64,000 nucleotides of DNA from Mesodorylaimus sp. YZB2_4 (taxonomy: Eukaryota > Nematoda > Enoplea > Dorylaimida > Dorylaimidae). The stretch spans positions 62,001 through 126,000 of the forward strand of contig JASANH010001177.1 of NCBI GenBank assembly GCA_030248295.1, in the 5' to 3' direction. Numbering within the stretch: the stretch's first letter is position 1; each line of letters starts with the position of its first letter. Shown here piece by piece: positions 22,741 through 33,470 of the stretch. A program made the position numbers and the translations under genes. The notes under the pieces are model-generated. The model saw only the letters and a program-made list of their open reading frames with translations. It had not been told where the DNA came from and did not search any database.

Positions 22741-23168
22741 TGCGTCAAATATTTCTCGCAGTTTCTTCCATTATTAATTAATTAGTCTCTGATATGCTAC
22801 GACGAATGACTCGAAGCCGAAGCAGGTGTACCCTTCACACTCACTGTAACGTCAGCAGCTCATCTTCGTCGAACGTGTTTTTGAAAAAGAGGCACTACTG
22901 GCGCAGGACAAATGAATCCATCAGTGATCCGTTGGTGACCCTGATGGCGAGGGGTCACTACATTCAAAGAAGTAGATCAATCTATAGCGGCTGCTGCTTC
23001 TTTCTGCAAGCACCTTTGTGCCAGTGTAATACGATTGGGTCCATAATACTGGAGGGAGTGACCGGTGGAGCTTTTGCACCACGCCAAAAACCCAGGGCAG
23101 CCCACCAAGTCTTCCGACCTAGTACATGGCTGAACCGTCACCCTGACGGGTGATTCTCCCAGCTGCCG
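22741..23168. other. Intergenic, no gene seen
   Basis: No recognisable coding sequence between the gene fragment and the left end of the transposon. Confidence 0.45.
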
Positions 23169-23344
23169 GTGTCGCATGTAAAACCACCCTCATGTCAATG
23201 TAACCGGGAGGGATACTTTGACATTATATTTGCCCATGTCAAAGTAACTGAGGTCATGTCAAAGTAGCCGCTGGGTATTACCCGATCCAGGCCAAATCCG
23301 TCCTTTGCAATTCTGTCCTTTGTTCTAGAAAGTGATGCCATGAG

Positions 23345-24148
23345 TTGTCGGATGGCCAGTGGCCAGCAATTTTGCGCTCATCCATGCGGCTCGTCGATTC
23401 GCAGACTTTATTTCAAATTTCACTTTTCATGGATCCGAATACGCACAACCAGATTTCTCTGTACTTGAATGATATTCAATATTCAAATGGATTCGACGAT
23501 AAAGCAAAACGAGCATTGCGACAAAAAGCTGAGTCGTTCGTAGCCAAGAATGGACGGGTTCATCTATCATCTGAAGGGTTCAGGTAAAGGTGCGCAGGAA
23601 ACTCGAGAGGAGAAGATCGCTGATACAACTAGCCCATGTCCAGACGTACTGCATCAAATACGAGTTACGTAAGAATTATAATACTGATGGTGTGCCAACT
23701 TGGTTGGGCCGTTGCATGAAACTGACGATGAGAGCGAGAGCAGGCATGGTTTTAGAATATAGAGTACAGTAGGTACTTGAGCTGAGACCGTGTCCATAGT
23801 CCAGGATAGTCTAGCAAATTTGAGCATTCTCCGGAAAAAAGTTTCGCAAAGAATTTTTTAATGATTTTGAACGCTACATAGGTGAGAAGTTCGGTATCAA
23901 AGTAGCTATTTCGTCTTTGGAATCAGTCGTCTAGATGCTCAAGAAGTTGAAAGAGTTCGGAATCAACAGCAACAATGTCATAAGAAAAGTCAAAAGCCAA
24001 ACACGATCCGTCATCGATTATCTCCCAAAGAAAACTACGAGTATCCTTGGAGATGGCAACTGCTTGTTTCGCAGCGTAATACGCGCGATTATTTGCGATC
24101 AGATCAAGAAAGCTGGAAATCGTGAGAGGCAGACGTCAGAGGCAATCG
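23345..24148 (+). pseudogene. Integrase zinc-binding-like and OTU-like remnant
   Basis: Two coding pieces in different frames. The first (23345-23770) reads AKRALRQKAESFVAKNGRVH, then KLERRRSLIQLAH and GVPTWLGR. This resembles the N-terminal H2C2 region of DDE integrases, where a K-x-F-V-x-x-x-G-x-L stretch leads into an I-x-x-A-H motif. The second (23935-24148) reads LGDGNCLFRSVIRAI, which matches the catalytic-aspartate and cysteine motif of OTU cysteine proteases (DGNCLFR). The OTU frame is cut by the SINE at 24148. Stops and frame changes show it is no longer a working gene. Confidence 0.6.
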
Positions 24149-24297
24149 GCCTGGTGGGTTAGGCGTCTGCCTCTCACGCCAGGTGCGCAGTTACGGGCGA
24201 GTGTTCGACTCGCGGCCCGTAAATCATTTCGTGTAAACTGTGTCCCTTCACCCTCGAGTGCGCATAAGCGTTTGGTGATGTGGTAAAACATGAACAT
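24148..24297 (+). repeat. tRNA-derived SINE, full copy, nested in transposon
   Basis: Nearly identical to 820-970 over about 150 bp, with a box-A-like GTGGGTTAGGCG, a box-B-like TGTTCGACTCG and the tail AAAACATGAACAT. It interrupts the OTU-like frame, so it inserted after the host element. Confidence 0.8.
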
Positions 24298-24606
24298 AAA
24301 CATCGATACCATTTGGGCGGCATTTAGGCTTCACTTCAAATTTTCTTACACTTGTTCCTCCATGTTTGAATATCTACTATGTACTGTACGGTCTGTGTCT
24401 TCGTTGACAAAGGTGGTGCTTGTTAGAAAGAATTATCAGGTCTAAAATATTTTGCAACTTTAACAATTATCCCCGGATACTTCGACATGACCCCGGCTAA
24501 ATTGGCATACAGTCAATGTAACCGACCGGCTACTTTGACATAGGCGTTTGCCCATGTCAAACTATCCCGTTCACTTTGACATGGCGGCTACTGTGACATG
24601 TGACAC

Positions 24607-25248
24607 TCTTAAAAGGACGAACGTTGCCTTTTTTCTGCTAACAGCAAAAGCAGACCGGCCTAGGCTTTTGTAGAATCTATGAATTTTCATTGCAGTATGC
24701 GACACTAAAATGATACCTGCTTCAAGGCAATTTATTTCTGCTTGGCGAAACGTTTTCCGCTGTCACAAACCGACCTGAATCGAATTACGGTATAAACCTG
24801 CATTCGCCTGGTGCACCTGGTAGGGCAAGTGTTTGCTGGATCATGCGCTCACAAGTAGAATATACATACATACAGTACACACAACCAAAAAGTTGGTTTC
24901 AATTAGCAGGATACGCCTGCATGACGAGCGAGTTCAGGTAGTGTATAAATCTAATAAACCAGTGTGTGCCGGCAGCTCCTTTGTGACCAGTCTTGACTCG
25001 GATCTTGAGCCGAATCCCAGGAGAGCATAAGTTTCAATTTCTCAACATTCAGTACCGACACAAATTTCCGATATAAAATCGTGATTTTAAATGATTGATT
25101 CCTCGTCAAAACACAATTTTGAGTCATCGACTATCTCCTTCACAATATTTGCTCACTTTTGCGCTGCCTCTGACGACAGCCAGAACCGTCATTTCGCTCT
25201 CTGACTGTGGCGTGCGGCGGTGCGTGATCGGTTCGATTCAACGCGGAA
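24607..25248. other. 5' flank of the CK1-like kinase gene
   Basis: No gene seen. The last 150 bp is pyrimidine-rich and probably contains the promoter or 5' UTR of the kinase gene. Confidence 0.4.
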
Positions 25249-26472
25249 ATGGCCCCGCCGGAAGGTTGGCATCCGAAAGTGGGCGACGTGCTGGAAGAAC
25301 GTTGGGAGGTGGTCAAGAAACTCGGCCAAGGGGCATTCGGAGCCGTCTACGAAGTCAACGATCGAAAGGGAGGTGGAGCTATCGCTTGCAAGGTATGCGT
25401 CCCTTTTATGTAGGTCGATCAGTTCAGCCGTGCATTTGCAGGTGGAGCACATGGAGGCGCCCATCCACATTCTCAAGTGGGAAGTGTTGGTCATGCGGAA
25501 GTTGACGAAGGCTGGTGCCACTCACTCGACGCGATTCCTGGACTGCGGTCGGAGCCCGGACGGCGACTACGTGTTCCTGTGCATGACCATGGTCGGGCAG
25601 AATCTGGAGAAGCTGCGAGAGAACTTGCCCGAAAGCGCCGGCGGCCGATTCTCGTTGCGGACTGTTCTGCACGCCTGCAAGGAGACGCTTCAAGGAATGA
25701 GAGAGCTGCACGACAGCGGGTGAGTGCTTCGATGTTTTTGGGGACTTTGGAGGCTCCTAGAGTACCGATCGCTCGCAGATACCTGCACCGCGACGTGAAA
25801 CCGGAGAATTTTGCGATCGGTCGCCCACCAGATTCGAAGCGTGTGTATATACTGGATCTGGGAATGGTTCGGGAATGGCGAAGCGCCAAAGGGACGCCAA
25901 TCCGCCCTCGAGAAGTGGCTCCGTTTCGTGGCAACCTTAAGTACGCATCGGTCAACGGTCAAGGTCGATGCGACGACTTGTGGGCCTGGTTCTACAAACT
26001 CCTCGATTTGACGAGCGGATCGTTGCCGTGGCCGCCCTTGGTAAACAGCTCGGCCTCGGGCTCCCAGTCACAAATCAATCTCTCTCTTTTCAGGAAGGCA
26101 AAGACATCTTCGAAAAGCTCAAGAATTTTGCCATCGCGAAAGAGAAGCTGCATAAGAATCCGACCAAGTTGATCCGATCAGCACCGAAGGAGTACAGTGA
26201 GATCCATGACTACCTGATGACGCTACGCTTCGAGACGGACCCCGACTACGAGCGCATCGAGGGCATCCTGCGGCGGGTTTGCGAACGCAAGGGCTACACG
26301 GACGGAGGCAAGCTCGACTGGGAAGACGGTGGTCAGTATTTCAAGGAGACCAAGATACAGTATTGTATTCACAGGGACACCAGCAGCCTCTTTTTTCAGG
26401 TTCTTGAAATCCAAGACGCCAGTGAAAGACGAGAAGACGCGCGATGAGAGGCGCGATCATGAGTTTTTCTAG
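25249..26472 (+). CDS. CK1/TTBK-like Ser/Thr protein kinase (nematode type)
   Basis: Cytosolic kinase of 332 residues. Exons 25249-25392, 25442-25719, 25779-26040, 26094-26335 and 26400-26472 agree in phase; introns are 49-64 bp. Motifs: P-loop GQGAFG (26-31), ATP lysine K48 in IACK, catalytic loop HRDVKPEN (144-151), and DLG (167-169) in place of DFG, as is common in worm CK1/TTBK-like kinases. An APE-like motif is not evident; the segment before NLKYAS is PIRPREVAPFRG. The C-lobe contains DDLWAWFYKLLDLTSGSLPW, and the tail after the catalytic domain is short and charged (FLKSKTPVKDEKTR). The last intron was chosen because it gives the family-like DGGQ-FLKSK junction; read-through would give a different 40-residue tail. 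The gene is convergent with the Fer-like kinase, 454 bp apart. Substrates are unknown. Confidence 0.87.
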
Positions 26473-26925
26473 GCTCTCTGCTGCCCACTGGGCTTCTTCC
26501 ACGCCCATCAGAGCTCTTCATTGAGGCAAATTATAAAGTACACTGACCGGCATGCTGCTTTCTTGATTCTTGTACCGCGCTAACAAACCTTGGTACCTGT
26601 TCACCTGTGTCCAAAGGGGTTGTTCCTGTAACTGCGAGGCGAGGCCAGGCTGTTCGCCATTCGTGCTTAAACGAAAATCAGACGTTATACAAACTGGCCA
26701 GGGCAGATGACTGGAATCAGTGTTGAAGTTACGATAGGCAGACTGGAATTGATAGTCGATCAGAATGAAGGCCAAAAAGGAGACTCACTAGAGGCAAGCC
26801 AGACCCCAGTCGACTAGCTTACTCAGGTCATCAGTCTCTCGCATTCTCTGACTCACGCTTCTCTTGATTAACAAGCCATCTCGCAAAGCACGAGCAGGAA
26901 CACGCTCACGATCATCACATCTGTT

Positions 26926-28548
26926 TCACACATGCAGGGCTTCGTGCGGGGCATGGTCGACCAGGCGCATCAACTCGTCGAGGACCACCTTCATGGCTGG
27001 ACGTTCGGTCAGTGGGGTCAGGCATCGCAACGACAACTGAGCCAGCTCGTGCGGCATGTCCGCTGGCGTCGGCACGCGGAATCCGCCCAACATGTCGATG
27101 ACGATCTGCTTCAACGGCGTCTTCCCGTAGTGCTTCTCGTACGGATTCTTGCCACCGTTGTACACCTGAAGGGAGAATGCGTTGCGAGCTGGCATGGAGG
27201 CAGACCCTCGGCACCTACTTCTTGCATCAGAATGCCGAAGCTCCACACGTCCGACAGGGCCGTCCAAACTCGGTGTCGCAGCGTGTCGGGAGGAGTCGAG
27301 AAAATGGGCAGACGACGTTTCGTGACCAGCTTGTACAGCGTCGGGGCGTTCCGCGATAGACCAAAGTCACCGATCTTGACTGTGAACCTGTCGTCCGAGC
27401 TCTTCTGTACGAGACAGTTCCGTGACGCGACATCCCTGAAACAAAGGGTGACTAAAAAAGGTGCCCGTGAGGTCCTGAGAAATGGACTCACCGATGGATA
27501 ATGCAGCGGTCGTGCAAGTACGCGATCCCCTTGGCGGCGTCTACCAGCGACCGTTTCTTGCCCTTCCGTCCAACCACGTCCTTCTCCAGAAGCTTGTCCA
27601 ACGATCCCACTGCAAAATCAACATCGCGAAGGTTAGGCAGTGACGAGCTAGATTGACTTACGTTGGCAGTATTCGAGCACGATGAGCATCTTCGGCGGAG
27701 AGTTTTCGTTTTCTTTGAGGAACGAGAGCCCTTTCAGCTTGACGACGTTGTCGTGGTGGAGGGTGGACATCAACCGGGCTTCGTTCAAGCACTCGATGCG
27801 GTCTTTCTCTGACGACGTTTCAGAGAGGATCTTGACCGCCACTTCGTCCTTCGGCGACGAGAACGACGACGACTTGCGGGGATCCGGATTCAGGGACGCG
27901 TGCCACACCTGGCCGAAGTTCCCCTAAATCGGTAATAAAAGGGTGGACGCAGCTTAGGCAGACTGGCCTTAACCCAATCGAGAAAACCAAGATTGTACTT
28001 ACGCGGCCCAGTTCGAGCTGGAAGTTGAGTCGTGGATAATCGATCAGCTCCAAGGTGTTGTGCACGGGAGTCAGGAGTTCGGCATCGGCCTTGTTCGACA
28101 GTTTGGCCCCGGTCTCGTAGTAATGCGACACGAGCGCTTCCATCGATTCGAATTGGATTCCGTCCATGTTGTAGCCCTATAAAAGGAATGGTGGTTTTGC
28201 TACATTGGAGGATGTGGAACGCCAAAGTGGCACTCGCCTTCTCGTTCTTGTCGCTGAACCTGAAGTGCCGTATGTCGCCTCGACAATTCGCGCTGAGAAT
28301 CCGACTGCCATCGGCTCCTCTGAAAAAGACTCATCGTCAAGTAGCCAACTGATTGGAAGTTGTGCACAGGACTTACTTTCGGACCAGGAAATCGCCGTGC
28401 TGCTTCAGCAACTCGCCAACGAATTCGCGCTGCAGATTTTCGAAAACGAGCTTCTTGAAGTCGAGCAAAGGCTGAAATGCCGACTGGTTCGGGAGGAACA
28501 ACAAAGGATCACAGAGCTGCTTACCTTACTCACGAAGCTGACCGACAT
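26926..28548 (-). CDS. Fer/Fps (SPE-8)-type SH2-tyrosine kinase, compact nematode form
   Basis: Non-receptor tyrosine kinase of 403 residues with one SH2 and one kinase domain and no F-BAR region, the size typical of nematode SPE-8-like kinases. Eight exons: 28548-28525, 28471-28377, 28319-28238, 28176-28003, 27923-27662, 27609-27492, 27435-27219, 27165-26926; all phases agree. SH2 landmarks: GDFLVRK (phosphotyrosine-binding Arg), FRFSDKNEKGYN, and SMEALVSHYYETG. Kinase landmarks: GRGNFGQV (124-131), K156 in EVAVKIL, IIHRD (HRD 251-253), and DFG at 275-277. The tryptophan that normally opens SH2 domains is missing (FENLQREFVGELL instead), and the APE motif is replaced by STPPDTL at about 298-304. 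Intron 3 starts GC rather than GT. Coding sequence is GC-rich and introns are 52-79 bp. A sperm role is inferred from the family only. Confidence 0.88.
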
Positions 28549-30671
28549 GTTGTCTGATCCTCGGTCTGGACTCGCCGAACTGATTTGCGTCACAACTAAC
28601 CGTAAATTTCTCGAACCGACCGCCCAGCAGACGTCCGCAACACTGAATGAGAGTCCACTATTTTACTCGTAAGGTTCTGACAGGTCGTGTAAAGTTGATT
28701 GGTCCTGGTAACCGTCATGAGTGCGGGCATAACGACCTCAAAAATGAAGTGGAACCATCGTACACTGCATAGGAACTCCTAGTGGTATGTACGAGGCACC
28801 TATTTCGGCATGTTACTGCACGATGCAGTGTAAAATGGTGCGGTCCAGGCAGAGTTTGTCTATCATGCCATTATTAAGCTTTGGCTTGTCAGCCATGTCT
28901 TATGTGGCATACGTCTGAAAAGGATATCTAATTCATACTTATTACCTTCGCCCCGCACAACACGCGGCAACTTCTGCCCTAAAACCTACTACCCAGTTGT
29001 GTTAAAAATTCTCAAAGCCGCTATGCAAGAGGTTCAACTTGGTTCGTTTGCATCTCTTGCACAGTGGTAGCATAATTTCTTGAATCGACCACTTCATGTG
29101 ATCGTAAGAACCAGCAGTGTTGAGGGAGCCAGTTGATCCCAATTGAAAGATATAAGAGGCTACAGTATGACTGCGCAGAATCACGGATATGGCAAGTTAT
29201 GCTGACATTTCGTAAAAATGCATGTAGTTTCGAGCATGTGATAAAGCATAGTGGAAACCGATAAAACACAAGAAAGTTACGCTAAAGGTTCAATCGATCT
29301 GTTGAACACTTAATGCTGAGGGTCATGTCGTCTTTGGATTAAAAACTAAAAAGCGGATTTTTTAATGTATATTGTATGTCTGTGCTCCTCGACCCAATGC
29401 ATGACGTATCCAACAAGGGCTCTTAGGCACCTGCTTTTATCTACGCAATTTTATTTAAGTTAATATTTCCCATCAACTTCCATCCCAAATCTCAACTTTG
29501 CTCTTTCCTCTGTTTCACTCTCATCTCTCCTGTCGACTCATACAATCATCCTCAACAAGAGCTGAAATGCTCCTAATAGGCGGCAATACCGCATATGCCC
29601 TCGTTTCGTGGCCCAGCTGACGAACCAATGACCAGCCATTCGAATCCAAGAGCGTTTGCAACCGAAATATAATGGCTGCCTTTCAATATCTGGGCGTGTT
29701 TATGACCCCATCTGCGTTTCCCTGTTGGATTTGCTGGAGGCTTCACATGCAAGATCGAAGAACAAGCCCGAGCGAAAACCATGAAAGAATGCAGGAATAG
29801 TTACGGGTTCGATGTTGGTGGGTTTGCAGTTTTGTTATATAAATGCGGTGCCTATGTGGTTGCTCTAAATGGGCCGATCACCTGAGCTGGCCCTTGAAAT
29901 ACACCCTGCCATTTTTCTTCCAGGGTAAAGGCAACAACGCAAACTGAACTTCACTGACAATTAGGGGAGACCGAACTTCACCGACAAATTGTCTGAATTG
30001 CGGCTTCTTTCTGCTCCTTTATCAGCCCAGAGATAATGATCTTCTGAGAGTCAGATAAACGACGTTGAACAATTCTCTCTCTCCTCAACTGCCACGTTGG
30101 CAATTTTCGAAGCGCGCTTAGAACGCATTCTAAACCAACCTTCTCGGACCACATCGAAAACATCGACTGCCATCCCGCCACGTTAGAAACTGGTTCTAGG
30201 GAAGGATTCAGGACGACTCAGGGAGTTGGCCTGAGGAGTTGCACTCGTACTAGAAGTTGTCTTACGCGAATACACACAAGGTATATAGTCGTCCTAAATG
30301 AGTTGACTTGTCCTGGCTTTTATGCAACGGGGCCCAGTACTGCCTTTTGTCCATCACTGCCTTTTGCTCATCAAACATTGTCACTTTCCCAGCGGGGACA
30401 GTGTCCAAATTCCATTGGCGCACTTGGTGTCCGTCCAGTACGAGAAAGGCTGCAACAACTTTTAATGCTGCAAGAGTTGGGGCATGGCCTTGAATAACAT
30501 TTGGTGGGCTAGAGATGACGCCCGAGAGCTCGACAGGAATCGGTACGTCGTTGTGGTGGCCACAGAGTGAAGCTACCAAAGAAAGGGATTCACAGTGGAC
30601 GACATACGCTCTTTTCTGGCCGCACTCTCAATTCTGGTCAGTGACAAGAGCATACCCGTCGGTAAGATATA

Positions 30672-30964
30672 CAGGGTTGGCAATAAAGGCCCGCGGATTT
30701 TCAACTCCAATAATTCGCCGGTTTTTAAAAATTTAAAAGCGATACTTGAGCATCGCATAGTACGCAGGACAAAATCCACATTGATGTGAGTTTCAAGTCG
30801 ATAAACGCGCGAACTTTGAAAATTTTGGACAGAGAAAAATTTTTTAAAATTTTGTCAAAAAAAACAAAATCCCGCTCTGCATATGCTCAAGTATCGCTTC
30901 TGAATTCTTAAAAACGCGCGAATTATTTGAGTTGAAAATCCGCGGGCCTTTATTGCCAACCCTG
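30672..30964. mobile_element. MITE with long terminal inverted repeats and TA target duplication
   Basis: The 293-bp element starts CAGGGTTGGCAATAAAGG and ends with its inverse. The arms of roughly 80-85 bp pair with few mismatches, including the shared block CCCGCGGATTTTCAACTC. TA dinucleotides flank both sides, as for Tc1/mariner elements. No coding capacity. Confidence 0.8.
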
Positions 30965-31689
30965 TACATGTGACAGCCAATGCGTTCTGTGCATGACTGT
31001 CATGAAATGCCTAGGTACTTTCTTGTCGTCCTGGTTCTGTAATTTCTTGGCATAGATTTAAATGTGCCAGTGATCCTAAAATGAATATAAAATTCTTTTC
31101 TTTCTATAAAAATCTTTTTCATTTGTATGAAGCCCAGTCGCTCGTTGATACACCCAAACAATAAAATTACATTTTTTTGAGGAGCTCGGCACCTCTCAAC
31201 TTCTTTATGTGGGCATGTTGCGGCACCTTCAGGGGCAGGAAGGTGGCACCAACAGTATATCTCCATCCATGCTGCATAAATCAAGCAAAGGTGTCATTGC
31301 ACTATTTGATTAAGACCTGCTCAACTGCGTGGTCTTATTGCGATTGTGATCTCATTCTGCTGGCGGATCAGCCCTGGATCGTCGCCTGGCATTCCGGGAC
31401 TTTGTCTCCTGCAAATAGCAAAGTACCCTTGAACGATTGGAAGAAAGGTTTCGAGGCCATCTTCTGTTAGTTCTGAACCACGCACGACTCGTTAGCGGCA
31501 TGTGGTTTGGTGCTCAGTCCCTGGCCGTAGGAGTACAAACACAGGCACTGCGGTACGTAGGTTCGACCACGCACCATGTATGGCGGCTGAGGCCCAAGAC
31601 ACTAGCACAGGCACGCTCGCTAGATCCAGCCAGGAGGACACATCGAGATGGAGAAACACGTCAGCGACAGATATATATTATGAGACGTG

Positions 31690-31900
31690 GGTCACCCAGG
31701 CGGCGGGAGATAGTCAAAGTCTCTTGGGCCGAAGTCTCTTGGGCAAAAACTTCGACTATATGCAGGCAAGTCTCGCGACTATATCTGTCCTAGAAACATC
31801 AATTGGAGAGGTTGACGTCTCCCAGCCAGGGAAGGTGTCGATCTCCCGACCGCCAAGAATGCTGGTAACAGTCACACATGTTGCGGATACTGTCCGAGGT
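31690..31900 (-). repeat. Member of degraded dispersed repeat family
   Basis: The minus strand reads CVTVTSILGG and WETSTSPIDVS, resembling the segment near 14030-14180. Shared nucleotide blocks include CTGGGAGACGTCAACC. The parent element is unknown. Confidence 0.4.
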
Positions 31901-32028
31901 ATCGTCAGTGACCAAATGAGTATGTGAACGCTTTCCGTAGATCTTTGCGTTTTTCGATCATCCAAGCATGGCACCGCGTAACACTGCGCATCATTCACAT
32001 CATACACAAACACATCCAAATCATGTCA

Positions 32029-32664
32029 TCACTTCGATTTCGGTACCTTCGTGGGCGGTGGTTTCTGCCTGATGGGAGGCTCTGACGGTGGCCTTTGCTT
32101 GATTGATGGTTCCAACGGCGGCTTCTGCCTGATAAATGGTTCTGGTTGCCTGACCGACACCGACGCTTGTGGACTGCCCGAAGAGGACGACGTGCCGACT
32201 GGAGAACTCGTACTGACTGGCGATCCCACAACAGCTGGTTTAGCGCAGACCTGGGCTTCCCTGACGCCGGGGGAGAAGGGGGTGACGTTTCCGCGTATTT
32301 TTCGGGTCCCTTGATCGACTTTAACAAAGCGTGCGACACACGACCATATTCGGCTTCCGACTTGAGATAGTAATCGACGGCTTTGGCGATGTCCATTTGA
32401 TAATCGGGAATGCGGATGAGATGATCGTAGAGCAGGACTGCTTGCTGTTCAAAGTCCTTCTGGCACGCAATGGCCTCCCGACCTCGCTGCTCGATCTCGG
32501 TGGCCGCACAGAACCGCAGGCGATCGCGACTGAAATCGTAGGCCGTCCTCTTTTCGTTCAAGTCGTCGGAGCCTTTCTTGATTTCCACGTACGTCGTCTC
32601 CGTGAACTTTTTCAGTTCGTTGACTCTGAACCACCAGCCCGCTGAGGCACGACACCAGAACCAA
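32029..32664 (-). CDS. BAR-domain-like protein with proline-rich tail, 3' part, apparent frame break
   Basis: The frame from about 32630 down to 32290 reads as helical BAR-type sequence: VNELKKFTETTYVEIKKG, then RTAYDFSRDRLRFCAATEIE, FEQQAVLLYDHL and a closing HALLKSIKG. BAR dimers bind and bend membranes. A proline-rich tail follows in the next reading frame (32250-32029) with repeated units such as PFIRQKPPLEP, SIKQRPPSEP and PIRQKPPPTK, ending KVPKSK and a stop. I see no usable GT-AG intron between them. The change falls near a run GGGGGAGAAGGGGG (plus strand), so either a one-base assembly error or a real frameshift separates the two parts. The 5' exons upstream of 32640 were not found. 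The subfamily is uncertain. Confidence 0.6.
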
Positions 32665-33470
32665 GCACTGCCTGCTTAAGCGTATATCTGGACCTGCCGC
32701 AGGAATCTGTCCTGGCCTTGTTCATCTCAGCTTTTGGATAGAGCAATCATTAGTCTTCAAACCAATTTAGTGGCTGGAATATCACTCTGGCTGGTTGATA
32801 CTCTCAGCTGCCAGCTGTGCCGCAGATTCATAAGATTTAGACCATCAGTTAGCAGCAAAGCCACTCGTCGAAGATCACAAGTGACAATCATTACGATGCT
32901 TATTATCGCGCGAGTGTTATGACCGCTCGTCAATGTTACGGATATGTGCCAGCAAGGGTAGGTGGTAGATGTGCTGAATCATGTCTGTTAGAAAAAGTGA
33001 TCTCGTTTCACCTTTTGTGCCCTTCGCGGCACCCTTGGTAGAACCCTAGCTAGTCCTGTCTTGTCCGTGATCTGTGGTTATATTGGCCAAGTGCCTTCGG
33101 GAAAGTAGCGGCACGCTTGTCTTCTAGACTATGCTAGCTGCATGTCGCTGTGCAGCACGAAAAGGAAACTGGGGCAAGCATGAAATATGCATGCGACCCC
33201 CCTTTGACCCACTCTCTCTTCGAAGTGACGAAGTTCCGCCCAAAAAAGTGCGAAGGACTGGAGTAAGTAGTCTCAACTGTTACTCATGTCATGTCAACTA
33301 ATGCTTTTCTAAACTTTTCCAAATTGCATTTGCAGTATTCTGGTTCTTCACATCTCCCTTTATACGCATAGAATGATACATAATATGACACACATCCGTC
33401 GCCTCGCTTGGCAAGCTGATTTATAGAGTCGACAGTAACAACGCGCTCTTCTAATCGGATAGTCTCAATG
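32665..33470. other. Intergenic, no gene seen
   Basis: It should include 5' exons or the promoter of the BAR-like gene (minus) and the 3' flank of the proline-rich membrane protein gene. Nothing convincing was identified. Confidence 0.45.

Larger units (their letters stand above)
23169..24606 (+). mobile_element. Decayed DNA element with subrepeated terminal inverted repeats
   Basis: About 1.44 kb bounded by inverted ends starting GTGTCRCATG. Each end is about 100 bp and contains several CATGTCAAAGTAGCCG-like units in both orientations. The right end read on the minus strand aligns with the left end across CATGTCAA, GGGA, TTTGACAT and ATGTCAAAGTA blocks. Inside are integrase-like and OTU-like coding remnants (23345-24148) and a SINE insertion (24148-24297). 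No clear target-site duplication was found. It could be an integrase-type cut-and-paste element (for example Ginger-like), or a fragment of a larger element. Confidence 0.65.
28549..31990. other. Gene-poor region with repeats
   Basis: No gene recognised in 3.4 kb. Minus-strand frames at 29782-29573, 30181-29978 and 30579-30262 have no domains I can name and no consistent splicing. Repeats present are the MITE at 30672-30964 and the family member at 31690-31900. Confidence 0.5.

Noticed and set aside
25491..25955. Minus-strand frame of 154 aa
   Set aside because: Shadow of CK1-like kinase exons 2 and 3, whose catalytic motifs are on the plus strand.
28205..28672. Plus-strand frame of 155 aa
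   Set aside because: Antisense to the SH2 exons of the tyrosine kinase; the phase-consistent minus-strand exons explain it.
30262..30579. 105-aa minus-strand frame considered as a retroelement fragment
   Set aside because: Faintly suggestive wording but no diagnostic catalytic motif; adjacent frames are closed.
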